DNA of 36,038 nt from Patescibacteria group bacterium (GCA_018818405.1 JAHIRY010000010.1:1-36038); one strand, 5' to 3'. Positions 1 through 7,783 are shown, numbered from the stretch's first letter. Numbers and translations: made by a program. The notes: generated by a model from the sequence alone, not told the origin.

Positions 1-66
1 GGCGTGACGGAATTCATTACCTCATTTTATTTTGAAAATAGGTTCTAACTTGGTATAATAAGTGCA

Positions 67-128
67 CCATGAACCACTCGCTTTTTTAAATATAATCATG
101 TTTCAGTGAAATTTGCTCGGGTTCATGG
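67..128 (-). repeat. tRNA-end repeat, copy 1 (inverted orientation)
   Basis: A 62-base copy of a repeat that begins CCATGAACC and ends GGTTCATGG. Its inner sequence (ACTCGCTTTTTT near the left end, GAAATTTGCTC near the right end) is the reverse complement of the copies at 311-374 and 632-695, so this copy is inverted relative to them. Its right end overlaps the encoded CCA of tRNA-Val(GAC). Seen directly; mobility or a terminator role is inference. Confidence 0.8.
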
Positions 129-202
129 TGGGCAATAGAGGAGTCGAACCTCTGACCTTCTCGACGTCAACGAGACGCTCTAACCAACTGAGCTAATTGC
201 CC
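126..202 (-). tRNA. tRNA-Val (anticodon GAC)
   Basis: On the minus strand the acceptor GGGCAAT pairs with ATTGCCC. The D arm reads GCTC..GAGC, the anticodon stem is TCTCG/CGAGA around loop TTGACGT, and the T arm is AGAGG-TTCGACT-CCTCT. Anticodon GAC reads GUC and GUU. The discriminator A and the CCA tail are encoded (positions 129-126). It is the most distal of three minus-strand tRNA genes; its CCA is also the start of the adjacent repeat. Confidence 0.97.
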
Positions 203-256
203 GTGAAGTACATGCATTCGCATGACTTCACGGCAAGCCGTGATTTTTTGCGAAGC
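203..256. repeat. Double-hairpin repeat on the 5' side of tRNA-Val(GAC)
   Basis: Two consecutive stem-loops: TGAAGTACATGC..GCATGACTTCA, then CACGGC-AA-GCCGTG followed by ATTTTTTG and GCGAAGC. The same arrangement recurs at 449-503 with compensating changes in the second stem (AGGGC-TA-GCCCT). The second hairpin plus T-run looks like a terminator on the plus strand, but no plus-strand gene precedes it. On the minus strand it lies in the tRNA leader or spacer and could guide processing. Confidence 0.75.
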
Positions 257-310
257 GATGCCTTATTTAAATTTATATCAAATACAATAGATAGTCAAAA
301 AAATGGCGGG

Positions 311-448
<138 letters not shown>

Positions 449-503
449 CTGAAGTACATGCTTCGCATGACTTCAGGGCTAGCCCTGATTTTTTTGCGAA
501 GCA
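449..503. repeat. Double-hairpin repeat on the 5' side of tRNA-Val(CAC)
   Basis: Second copy of the element at 203-256: TGAAGTACATGC..GCATGACTTCA followed by AGGGC-TA-GCCCT and a T-run, then GCGAAGC. Stem bases differ from the first copy in paired fashion (CACGGC/GCCGTG against AGGGC/GCCCT), which supports selection on the structure. Confidence 0.75.
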
Positions 504-549
504 AGATTTTTTTATGCGATAAAATCGCATTAGTCAATGAAATTGCTTG

Positions 550-610
550 CCATGAACCGGAGCAAACTTCAGTAATACTTTATTTAAATTAAAGAAGCGA
601 CCGGTTTCTG
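550..610 (+). repeat. tRNA-end repeat, degenerate copy 3
   Basis: Starts CCATGAACCGGAGCAAA like the other copies and ends with GCGACCGGTTTCTG instead of the usual GGTTCATGG. The centre is diverged. It is the only copy that does not touch a tRNA gene, consistent with a decayed unit or one whose tRNA was lost. Confidence 0.65.
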
Positions 611-631
611 ACAATATAAAATAATGGCTTG

Positions 632-695
632 CCATGAACCGGAGCAAATTTCACTTAAACGTATGATTATAATTAAAAAAGCGACTGGTTCATGG
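632..695 (+). repeat. tRNA-end repeat, copy 4
   Basis: A 64-base copy nearly identical to 311-374, bounded by CCATGAACC and GGTTCATGG, with its right end overlapping the CCA of tRNA-Ile(UAU). On the minus strand the copy is followed by ATGGC-AA-GCCAT and a T-rich stretch, a second small hairpin that could act as a terminator. Confidence 0.85.
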
Positions 696-769
696 TGGGC
701 CTGCTGGGACTTGAACCCAGGACCCCCACTTTATAAGAGTGGTGCTCTAACCGGCTGAGCTACAGGCCC
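693..769 (-). tRNA. tRNA-Ile (anticodon UAU)
   Basis: Minus-strand cloverleaf: acceptor GGGCCTG/CAGGCCC, D arm GCTC..GAGC, anticodon stem CCACT/AGTGG with loop CTTATAA, T arm CTGGG-TTCAAGT-CCCAG, encoded CCA. The loop gives anticodon UAU, matching AUA. The body resembles bacterial tRNA-Ile(GAU). Most bacteria read AUA with a CAU tRNA modified to lysidine by TilS, so a genuine UAU tRNA is uncommon. AUA is frequent in this window's genes. Confidence 0.93.
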
Positions 770-842
770 GAAATAAAAATTAAACAATTGAATTGTTATT
801 GATAATTTTCGGTTATTATCGTGAGAATCGTATCAAAAATAT

Positions 843-1997
843 TCATTTTTGTCGAATGAATGAAATTCTCGACATTATTGGCCGTTTACTGATTTTTTTC
901 AATTTTTCCAGAATCTCCTGAATCGGACAATCAAGTTTTATTTTTAGCGGATTTTTTGTTCCTGACTCAGAAATGTTGGAAAATATATTTTTCAGATCAA
1001 TGTTTTTTTCCGATTTGAGCAGGCAAAATTTTTCATTCTCTTTCTCGTAAAATAGCGCGGTCAATTCGATCGTCGGAATGCAAGCGATCAATTCTTCGAT
1101 CAACGCGGGCAGATCTTTTTCCGTCGCTCCTGTTGCTGAAAATTCTTCTTCCTTTATTTCCGCCCAAGCGATCTTCTGATTTTCATCTGTTTGCAGATTC
1201 AAGAGAACTCGTCCCCAGAGTCTCATGCTGTTGACCGTTTTTGTCTGATACAACTTGCGCACAATCATCTCGCGTTCTGCGCCGGCGGCGAGCAGACAGC
1301 TGGCAATGTGCAGAGTTTTCGGCGTCACGCTCGGAATTTTAAAACTTTTCGTTTTTTCAATCATGCCGGCCAACAGGCAAGTGGCGATCGATTCATCCAT
1401 GAAATTCGAATCCAGCATTTCAATCATTTCGTAAATTATTTCCGAAATCGATATTGCCGTAATGTTGATCAAATTCAGCTGGCCGTAATGTTCATTTTCC
1501 GGAGAATGGTCAATGTTGATTATCGGAGTTTGATAAAAAAAATCAGCGTTTTCTTCGAATAATGCGCCCATTGATTCCAGATCAGGCGCATTGAGCGCGA
1601 CAATCAGATCATGTTTGTAAACCGAATCAAATATTTTGACATCATCTTTCAATAAATTTATTTTCGTTCCGTCCACAAAAATATTCAATCGTCCGCCGGA
1701 GATTTCATGCTTGATTTCCGGCTCCGCTATTTTTTCCGCGTCAAGACTGATGACGAATTTTTTCAATCCGCAAACATTGTTTTTGATCGATTCCGCGCCG
1801 GCAAGAAAATTGAAAACATGCTCAGCCGGCAATTCCGGACAAATGATGTCAGTATTTTTTCCCATTTTTTGCAATATTTTCGACAGCGCGAGACCGGCGG
1901 AAATTGCGTCTCCCGACGGATTGGCTTTGCAAACGATTACCGGGTTTCGGCTTCGCCGGAGCAGTTCATACAATTGCTGTTGCTGGTTGAACGACAT
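843..1997 (-). CDS. DHH-family (NrnA-like) protein with degenerate active site
   Basis: 384 residues with the two-domain layout of DHH/DHHA1 phosphoesterases such as NrnA (nanoRNase/pAp phosphatase), which normally bind two Mn ions. Every catalytic motif is altered. Motif I (usually PDGDA) is PSGDA at residues 27-31; motif II (usually LDTPD) has Asn at 136; the DHH motif reads DHS at 163-165; the GIxTDTGSF motif reads GMIEKTKSF at 211-219, losing its Asp. The rest aligns well with the family pattern (TPKTLHIASCLLAAGA). It probably folds as a DHH protein without the usual hydrolase activity, perhaps as a nucleotide or RNA binder. Transcribed towards the tRNA cluster and divergent from valS, 217 bases away. 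Confidence 0.75.
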   Translation of the reverse strand: MSFNQQQQLYELLRRSRNPVIVCKANPSGDAISAGLALSKILQKMGKNTDIICPELPAEHVFNFLAGAESIKNNVCGLKKFVISLDAEKIAEPEIKHEISGGRLNIFVDGTKINLLKDDVKIFDSVYKHDLIVALNAPDLESMGALFEENADFFYQTPIINIDHSPENEHYGQLNLINITAISISEIIYEMIEMLDSNFMDESIATCLLAGMIEKTKSFKIPSVTPKTLHIASCLLAAGAEREMIVRKLYQTKTVNSMRLWGRVLLNLQTDENQKIAWAEIKEEEFSATGATEKDLPALIEELIACIPTIELTALFYEKENEKFCLLKSEKNIDLKNIFSNISESGTKNPLKIKLDCPIQEILEKLKKISKRPIMSRISFIRQK

Positions 1998-2037
1998 ATT
2001 TTGATGAAGAAAAAAGTTAACTATTCATATGCTGACA

Positions 2038-2067
2038 AGTATAGCAAATCTGAAATGTTAGGTGAAA
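2038..2067 (-). promoter_or_regulatory. Proximal promoter for the DHH-family gene
   Basis: On the minus strand an extended -10, TGC-TATACT (2046-2038), lies 18 bases from a weak -35, TTTCAC (2067-2062), about 40 bases upstream of the start codon. Confidence 0.45.
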
Positions 2068-2071
2068 GTAA

Positions 2072-2100
2072 AGTTTATATAACAACGATTGCGATGTCAA
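2072..2100 (-). promoter_or_regulatory. Distal promoter for the DHH-family gene
   Basis: On the minus strand a perfect -35, TTGACA (2100-2095), 17 bases, then TAAACT (2077-2072). Upstream of the proximal promoter, so the gene may have two start sites. Confidence 0.45.
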
Positions 2101-2149
2101 GCATATTGCCGTTGCCAATGCTGATTTTCGTTGAAATTGTCAAATTTAT

Positions 2150-2178
2150 TGTAATTGCACGGATTTTATGATAAAATT
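2150..2178 (+). promoter_or_regulatory. Promoter for valS
   Basis: TTGTAA (2150-2155), 17-base spacer, TAAAAT (2173-2178) preceded by TGA (extended -10). Predicted start is about 30 bases before the valS ATG. A TATAAT at 2196-2201 is an alternative but has no matching -35. No Shine-Dalgarno sequence precedes the ATG. Confidence 0.45.
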
Positions 2179-2214
2179 AATTTGTTTTAAAGCCTATAAT
2201 CGAATTTAAATTTT

Positions 2215-5200
2215 ATGGAAATTCCAAAAACATACAGCCCGAAAGATTTTGAAGATGATATTTACAAAGACTGGGAAGCGCAAGAACTTTTCAATCCGGA
2301 CAAAATCAAACCGCGACGAAAAGAACATTTTTCCATTGTTCTGCCTCCCCCGAATGTCACCGGCACTTTGCATCTCGGCCACGCGTCAATGCTCGCGATC
2401 GAAGATTTGTTTGTTCGCTACAAAAGGATGCAAGGTTTTGACACCGCCTGGATTCCGGGAACTGATCACGCGGCCATTGCCACGCAAAATGTTGTTGAAA
2501 AAAAATTGTGGAAAGAAGAAGGAAAAACCCGGCACGATTTGGGCAGAGAAAGATTTTTGGAAAGAGTGGAAGCATATGTGGAAGATTCAAAAAATATAAT
2601 TCACAATCAGATTCGCAAAATGGGTGCGAGTCTTGATTGGAGCCGTGAAGCATACACTTTGGACGAAACCAGAGCGCGCGCCGTGCGTAAAGTTTTCAAG
2701 ATGATGTACGATGACGGTTTGATTTACCGCGGCTACAGAATTGTGAATTGGTGTCCGCGCTGCAAAACGACTTTGGCTGATGATGAAGTCGATTACAAGG
2801 AACAATCCGCCAAACTTTACACTTTCAAATACGACAAAAATTTTCCGTTCGCCATTGCCACGACCAGACCGGAAACAAAACTCGGAGACGCGGCCGTTGC
2901 CGTTAATCCGAATGATGAACGATATCAAGAATATATCGGCCAAATTTTTGATGTTAATTTTTGCGGAGTTGATTTGAAAATAAAAATCATCGCCGACGAT
3001 GCTGTTGAATCCGAATTCGGCACCGGCGCGCTCGGCGTCACTCCTGCGCACAGCGCGGTTGATTTTGACATGGCGCAAAAAAATAATTTGGAAATTATAA
3101 AAGTGATTGATGAAGACGCGAAAATGACGGACAAAGCGGGAAAATTCGCGGGAATGTCCGTTGAAGAAGCGAGAGAAAAAATCTCGGCTGAACTCGAAAA
3201 AAACGGATTGCTGGAAAAAACCGAAGAGCTCATCAATAATTTGTCTGTTTGTTATCGCTGTAAAAGCGCGATCGAACCGTTGACATCTGATCAATGGTTT
3301 ATCAATGTCAATAAAAAATTCAAAGTCCGCGGTTCTGAAATGAAAAAATCCGCGGGAAAAGAAGCGAGTTTGAAAGAACTTTCGCTCTCTGTTGTAAAAG
3401 ATAAAAACATAAACATAATTCCGGAGCGGTTTGAAAAAACATATTTTCATTGGATGGAAAATTTGCGCGATTGGTGCATTTCCCGCCAGCTCTGGTTCGG
3501 CCATCAAATTCCGGTTTGGTATTGCGAAGATTGCGCTGAATATGTTGTCACCGAACTTTCCGCCACCGAACTTTTCGTCATGCGCCACGGCGAAGCGAAA
3601 AATAATGTGCTCGACCAATTGAATTCTGATATTGAAAATCAAATAAACGGATTGACGGAAAAAGGAAAAGAACAAGTTGAAGCTGTTTTTGAAAAATTGA
3701 AAAATGAAAAAATCGGCGCGATTTATTGTTCTGATTTCAGGCGAACGAAAGAAACAGCTGCGATTATAAATGAAAAATTGAATTTGCCGATCATCGAAGA
3801 TCCTCGGCTGAGAGAAGTCGGCGTCGGTGAATTTGAAGGAAAACATGATGCGGAACTCGCAGCCTTCAGACAAAACAATTTCGCGCAGTGGCAAAATGAC
3901 AATCCGCACGGAATAGAATCTTTTGAAAGTTTGAAAACAAGAGTTTTCGCCTGTTTGGAAGAAATTGCGGAAAAATTTCCCGGCCAAAAAGTTTTAATCA
4001 TCACGCACGGCGATGTCTGCCGCATTGTTCAAGGTTTCAGAAAGAACATTGCCGATGAAAAACTTTTCAAAATGGATTATCCGCTGACCGGAGAGTATTT
4101 GCATTTGAAATTCGCGCCAATAAAATGCAAGTGCGGTTCGCAAAATTTGAAACAAGACGAAGACACTCTCGACACTTGGTTTTCAGCCGGACTTTGGACA
4201 TTCTCGACTTTGCTGGAAAAAGATTTTGAAACTTTCGACAAAAAAGAAAATCCGCTTTTAAAAAGATTTCATCCGACAACGGTTCTCGAAACCGGCTACG
4301 ATATTTTATTTTTCTGGGTCGCGCGCATGATTCTCATGACAACTTATGCGACGGGCGAAGTTCCGTTTGAAAATGTTTATTTGCACGGACTCATCCGCGA
4401 CAAAGAAGGCGACAAAATGTCAAAATCAAAACCCGAAACAGCGATCGATCCGCTCGACGCCGGTCGGAAATACGGATTTGACGCAGTGCGTTTGTCTCTG
4501 CTCATCGGCAATACGGCGGGCAATGATATTCGTTTATATGATGAAAAGATTGAAGGTTATCGAAATTTTGTGAATAAACTTTGGAATATTTCAAGATTTA
4601 TTTTGATGGAGCAAGGCGGGCGAGATAAGCAAGCAAGCGAGATAAGCGAGTTAAGCAAAACGCTGGCGGATCGATGGATTATTTCGAGATTCAACAAGTT
4701 GATTCGAGAAGTGACTAAATTGTTGGATGAATATAATTTTTCTTCTGCCGGCGAATTACTGCGCGAATTCACTTGGAATGATTTCGCGGATTGGTATTTG
4801 GAAATTTCCAAAGTGGAACAAAACAAAGAAGAGATGTTGAAATATATTTTTAAAAATTTGTTGAAGCTCTGGCATCCGTTCGTGCCGTTTGTGACGGAAA
4901 CAATTTGGAAACAAATGAATCCAAAAGAAAAATCGCTTATGATTTCCGAATGGCCGGAATTTGCTGAAAAAGCAATTGATGAAAACTCGGAAAAAGAATT
5001 TGAATCGGTTAAAGAATTGATAATCAAAATAAGAAATGTTCGCTCTGAAAATAAAGTTCAACCGGCAAAGAAAATAAGAATCTCAATAATTTCCGACAAT
5101 GAAAATTTAATAAAGGAACAGCGGGAAAATATCACTGCTTTGTCTCGAGCTGAAGTATTAACATTCACTCGGCAGGAACAGGAAAAATTCATAAAGGATT

Positions 5201-5445
5201 TTGTGCCCATGGGAGAAATATATTTTTATATGACTGATTTGATTGATCCTGAAAAAGAAAAGGAAAGAATTGAAAAAGAAAAAAATAATTTGGAAAACTA
5301 TATTTCAGGAATGGAAAAAAAATTGAGCAATGATGAGTTCGTTAACAACGCGCCAAGGCCGGTTGTTGAAGGAGAACGGCAAAAGTTGGCTGAGGCGCGG
5401 GAAAAGCTGGAGAAAATACTCGAACAGCTCGGGGCGTTGAAATAA
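2215..5445 (+). CDS. valS: Valyl-tRNA synthetase with inserted histidine-phosphatase domain
   Basis: 1076 residues; charges tRNA-Val with valine. Class I motifs are intact: HLGH at 53-56 and KMSKS at 734-738. The CP1 editing domain has TTRPET at 216-221 and TPAH at 276-279; the usual HDxND segment reads HSAVD, so the first Asp is Ser280 while Asp283 is kept. A C-terminal coiled coil (about 1005-1074) follows the anticodon-binding domain. Between zinc knuckles C437-x2-C440 and C638-x-C640 lies an extra ~170-residue histidine-phosphatase (phosphoglycerate-mutase-like) domain, about 452-626, with a complete catalytic set: R457-H458-G459, R510, E534 (LRE) and H598. Without it the protein would be ~900 residues, normal for ValRS. 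The frame is continuous across both junctions. The insert's substrate is unknown. A short 9-base repeat tract encodes residues around 802-816. Confidence 0.96.
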   Translation: MEIPKTYSPKDFEDDIYKDWEAQELFNPDKIKPRRKEHFSIVLPPPNVTGTLHLGHASMLAIEDLFVRYKRMQGFDTAWIPGTDHAAIATQNVVEKKLWKEEGKTRHDLGRERFLERVEAYVEDSKNIIHNQIRKMGASLDWSREAYTLDETRARAVRKVFKMMYDDGLIYRGYRIVNWCPRCKTTLADDEVDYKEQSAKLYTFKYDKNFPFAIATTRPETKLGDAAVAVNPNDERYQEYIGQIFDVNFCGVDLKIKIIADDAVESEFGTGALGVTPAHSAVDFDMAQKNNLEIIKVIDEDAKMTDKAGKFAGMSVEEAREKISAELEKNGLLEKTEELINNLSVCYRCKSAIEPLTSDQWFINVNKKFKVRGSEMKKSAGKEASLKELSLSVVKDKNINIIPERFEKTYFHWMENLRDWCISRQLWFGHQIPVWYCEDCAEYVVTELSATELFVMRHGEAKNNVLDQLNSDIENQINGLTEKGKEQVEAVFEKLKNEKIGAIYCSDFRRTKETAAIINEKLNLPIIEDPRLREVGVGEFEGKHDAELAAFRQNNFAQWQNDNPHGIESFESLKTRVFACLEEIAEKFPGQKVLIITHGDVCRIVQGFRKNIADEKLFKMDYPLTGEYLHLKFAPIKCKCGSQNLKQDEDTLDTWFSAGLWTFSTLLEKDFETFDKKENPLLKRFHPTTVLETGYDILFFWVARMILMTTYATGEVPFENVYLHGLIRDKEGDKMSKSKPETAIDPLDAGRKYGFDAVRLSLLIGNTAGNDIRLYDEKIEGYRNFVNKLWNISRFILMEQGGRDKQASEISELSKTLADRWIISRFNKLIREVTKLLDEYNFSSAGELLREFTWNDFADWYLEISKVEQNKEEMLKYIFKNLLKLWHPFVPFVTETIWKQMNPKEKSLMISEWPEFAEKAIDENSEKEFESVKELIIKIRNVRSENKVQPAKKIRISIISDNENLIKEQRENITALSRAEVLTFTRQEQEKFIKDFVPMGEIYFYMTDLIDPEKEKERIEKEKNNLENYISGMEKKLSNDEFVNNAPRPVVEGERQKLAEAREKLEKILEQLGALK
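4620..4663 (+). repeat. 9-base repeat tract inside valS
   Basis: Degenerate tandem units of consensus GCGAGATAA (one unit is 8 bases), encoding a polar linker between the catalytic and anticodon-binding domains of ValRS. The same unit type (GCGAGACTA) recurs at 22686-22738 at the end of a glycosyltransferase gene. Confidence 0.7.
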
Positions 5446-5483
5446 AAGTATTGTTTCTTGTAGCGCAACTGAAAATTATAAAT

Positions 5484-6323
5484 ATGGTGAATAAGAATCA
5501 ATCATTGGCGATTTTCGAAAATTTCAAAATTCGCCGGCATTACGATGAAAAAACTGAAACATGGTATTTTTCCGTTGTCGATATTATTTTTGCATTGACA
5601 GAAAGCAGTAATCCTACCGATTATTTAAAAAAGTTGAGAAAGCGAGATATGGAACTCGGAAATTATGTGGTGACAAATTGTCCCCAGGTAGAAATGATTA
5701 CAACAACAGGTAAAAAGAGAAAAACACTCGCAGGTACGGTGGAGCATTTGTTAAGAATAATTCAAGCGGTTCCGTCAAAAAAAGCCGAACCGATTAAACT
5801 CTGGCTGGCAAAAGTCGGATATGAGCGAATGCAAGAAATGGTTAATCCGGAAATCGCATTAAATCGTTCGCGTGAATATTGGCAAAAACAGGGAAGAAGC
5901 GAGAAGTGGATTCAACAGCGAATGTCAGGACAGGAAACCAGAAACAAGCTGACGGATTATTGGGCTGAGAATGATGTGAAAAAAGGCAATGAATTTGCGA
6001 TTTTGACAAATATTATTCACGAAGAATGGAGCGGTTTAACAGTTCAAGAACATAAAAAATCAAAGAGTTTGAAAACGCAAAATTTGCGAGATCACATGAG
6101 CGAAGCTGAACTTATTTTTACGGCGCTAGCGGAATTGTCCACCAGAGAGATTGCGAATGCCATGAAAGCGTGCGGACTGGAAGAGAATAAACTGCCGGCA
6201 AAGAGAGGCGGTAAGATTGCCAAGGGCGCGCGAATTGCCTTGGAAAAAAAGACAGGCAAAAGCATAATAACCAATGAAAATTTTTTGTCGCCGGCAAAAG
6301 TGAACCGGCGGAAATTAAAATAA
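5484..6323 (+). CDS. BRO-N domain protein, phage antirepressor/DinD-like
   Basis: 279 residues from ATG 5484; a TTG at 5451 would add 11 residues but that extension does not look like family sequence. The N-terminal ~100 residues (IFENFKIRRHYDEKTETWYF then VVDIIFALTES) match the BRO-N fold, a DNA-binding module of phage antirepressors and baculovirus repeat proteins. The C-terminal half (NEFAILTNIIHEEWSG; LRDHMSEAELIFTALAELST; GKIAKGARIALEKKTGKS) resembles the DinD-type C-terminal region. Probably a DNA-binding regulator of phage or mobile-element origin, now a solitary gene between valS and tyrS with no other phage gene nearby. The family call rests on motif resemblance; the target is unknown. 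Confidence 0.8.
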   Translation: MVNKNQSLAIFENFKIRRHYDEKTETWYFSVVDIIFALTESSNPTDYLKKLRKRDMELGNYVVTNCPQVEMITTTGKKRKTLAGTVEHLLRIIQAVPSKKAEPIKLWLAKVGYERMQEMVNPEIALNRSREYWQKQGRSEKWIQQRMSGQETRNKLTDYWAENDVKKGNEFAILTNIIHEEWSGLTVQEHKKSKSLKTQNLRDHMSEAELIFTALAELSTREIANAMKACGLEENKLPAKRGGKIAKGARIALEKKTGKSIITNENFLSPAKVNRRKLK

Positions 6324-6365
6324 GGATAGAAAGTTGAAAAATCTTCGCAGAAAATAAAAAAAAAC

Positions 6366-6408
6366 GAGAGGGAGCAGCCTTCGGACGAAACCTTGGGCGT
6401 GTCCTCTC
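6366..6408 (+). other. Possible structured leader upstream of tyrS
   Basis: GAGAGG (6366-6371) can pair with CCTCTC (6403-6408), enclosing a GC-rich core where GGAC (6383-6386) competes to pair with GTCC (6401-6404). It lies about 40 bases before tyrS. No T-box features (such as the TGGNACCGCG box) are seen. It may be a leader structure or only an intergenic hairpin. Confidence 0.25.
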
Positions 6409-6448
6409 ATCATGATATTGCAATAATAACAAATTATTTATAGATAGT

Positions 6449-7645
6449 ATGTCAAAAATGAATATTGAAACAAATGCGGAAAAAATCAATGAACTTTTAA
6501 CTCGCGGAGTTGAAAATATTTTTCCCAACAGAGAATTTTTGGAAGAGAAATTAAAAAAAGGCGAACAGTTAAAATTGTATTTGGGAATCGATCCGACCGG
6601 TCCGACTCTGCACCTCGGCCATGCGATCAATTTGATGAAAATGAAGCAATTCCAAGAACTCGGCCACAAAGTGATTTTGCTGATCGGCAGTTTTACCGCC
6701 ATGATCGGCGATCCGACTGACAAAATGGCGGTGAGAAAGCCGTTGACTCGCGAACAAGTGCTGGAAAATTGTGAAAAATACAAAGAACAAGCTTCGGTTT
6801 TGCTGAATTTTGACGGAGAAAATCCGGCGGAATTGAAATACAATGACGAATGGCTGGGAAAGTTGAATTTCGGTGAGATTTTGGATATCGCCTCTCATCT
6901 CACGGTTCAGCAATTGCTGGAGCGCGACATGTTTGAAAAAAGAATGAAAGACGGAAAGCCGATCGGGCTTCATGAATTTTTATATCCGCTGATGCAAGGT
7001 TATGATTCCGTTGCCATGGAGGTTGACGGCGAAGTCGGCGGCAATGATCAGACTTTCAACATGCTTGTCGGCAGAAATCTTTTGAAAACAATGAAGCATA
7101 AAGAAAAATTCGTTTTGACGAATAAATTGCTGGTTGATCCGACCGGAAAGAAAATGGGAAAAACCGAAGGAAACATGATTACATTGGAAGATTCGGCCAA
7201 TGAAATGTTCGGCAAGGTCATGGCTTGGCCGGATGAAATGATTTTACCGGGTTTTGAACTTTGCACTTCGGTCGAAGATCTTTCAACTCTTGAAAATCGG
7301 TTGAAATCAGGTGAAAATCCGCGCGATTTGAAATTGGAATTGGGTGAAAAAGTTGTGGAAATTTATCACGGCGCGGAGGAATCGAAAAAAGCGCGGCAAA
7401 ATTTCATTGATACATTTTCAAAAAAAGAAACGCCCGATGAAATGCCGGAATCGGATCTGGCGGGAAAAAATATTGTCGATGTTCTAGTCGAAAGCGGACT
7501 GGTTCCGTCAAAATCGGAAGCAAAGAGAACAATCGAGCAAAAAGGCGTGTATCTCAATGACGAGGTAGTGGAAAATTTTGAAACAAATGTTGAAAGCGGC
7601 GATATCATTAAAAAAGGAAAAAGGTTTTTTGTGAGAATAGTATAA
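6449..7645 (+). CDS. tyrS: Tyrosyl-tRNA synthetase
   Basis: 398 residues; attaches tyrosine to tRNA-Tyr. Class I catalytic core with HLGH at 55-58 after the YLGIDPTGPTL strand, and a KMSKS-loop variant KMGKT at 235-239. The amino-acid-binding region around QGYDSVAMEVDGEVGGNDQ is present. The last ~65 residues (VDVLVESGLVPSKSEAKRTI onwards) form an S4 RNA-binding domain that grips the tRNA. Full length for the family. A second in-frame ATG at 6458 is possible. Stop TAA is followed at once by the repeat-rich left flank of the GxxExxY gene. Confidence 0.97.
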   Translation: MSKMNIETNAEKINELLTRGVENIFPNREFLEEKLKKGEQLKLYLGIDPTGPTLHLGHAINLMKMKQFQELGHKVILLIGSFTAMIGDPTDKMAVRKPLTREQVLENCEKYKEQASVLLNFDGENPAELKYNDEWLGKLNFGEILDIASHLTVQQLLERDMFEKRMKDGKPIGLHEFLYPLMQGYDSVAMEVDGEVGGNDQTFNMLVGRNLLKTMKHKEKFVLTNKLLVDPTGKKMGKTEGNMITLEDSANEMFGKVMAWPDEMILPGFELCTSVEDLSTLENRLKSGENPRDLKLELGEKVVEIYHGAEESKKARQNFIDTFSKKETPDEMPESDLAGKNIVDVLVESGLVPSKSEAKRTIEQKGVYLNDEVVENFETNVESGDIIKKGKRFFVRIV

Positions 7646-7657
7646 GCTACTGATTTG

Positions 7658-7694
7658 CTACATGATTTACTGATTCGTTACTGATTTACGTGAT
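7658..7694 (+). repeat. Left arm of imperfect 37-bp inverted repeat around the GxxExxY gene
   Basis: Begins CTACATGATTTACTGATT and matches the reverse complement of 8216-8252 at 33 of 37 positions. It also holds internal direct copies of ACTGATT. It starts 13 bases after the tyrS stop codon. Confidence 0.85.
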
Positions 7695-7783
7695 TGTGGT
7701 TTTGATTTGTAAGGAGTAATGTTTAATTGTCATACTGAGCTACTGATGCGTTTCGTATAATTAGTAAATAATATTAATAGTAG

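Noticed and set aside
1191-2171. Plus-strand open frames opposite the DHH-family gene
   Set aside because: Low-complexity Phe/Arg-rich translations antisense to a recognisable protein; no start signal.
2587-3987. A 466-codon open frame on the minus strand inside valS
   Set aside because: Fully antisense to conserved ValRS and phosphatase motifs; its translation is Phe/Arg-rich with no family resemblance. It results from AT-rich codon bias.
3568-4092. Possible assembly chimera joining a phosphatase gene into valS
   Set aside because: Frame, codon use and zinc knuckles are continuous on both sides, and removing the insert leaves a normal-length ValRS. A true chimera would be unlikely to keep frame at both joins.
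6366-6408. T-box riboswitch before tyrS
   Set aside because: No T-box sequence, specifier loop or terminator/antiterminator pair seen; the element is only ~40 bases long.
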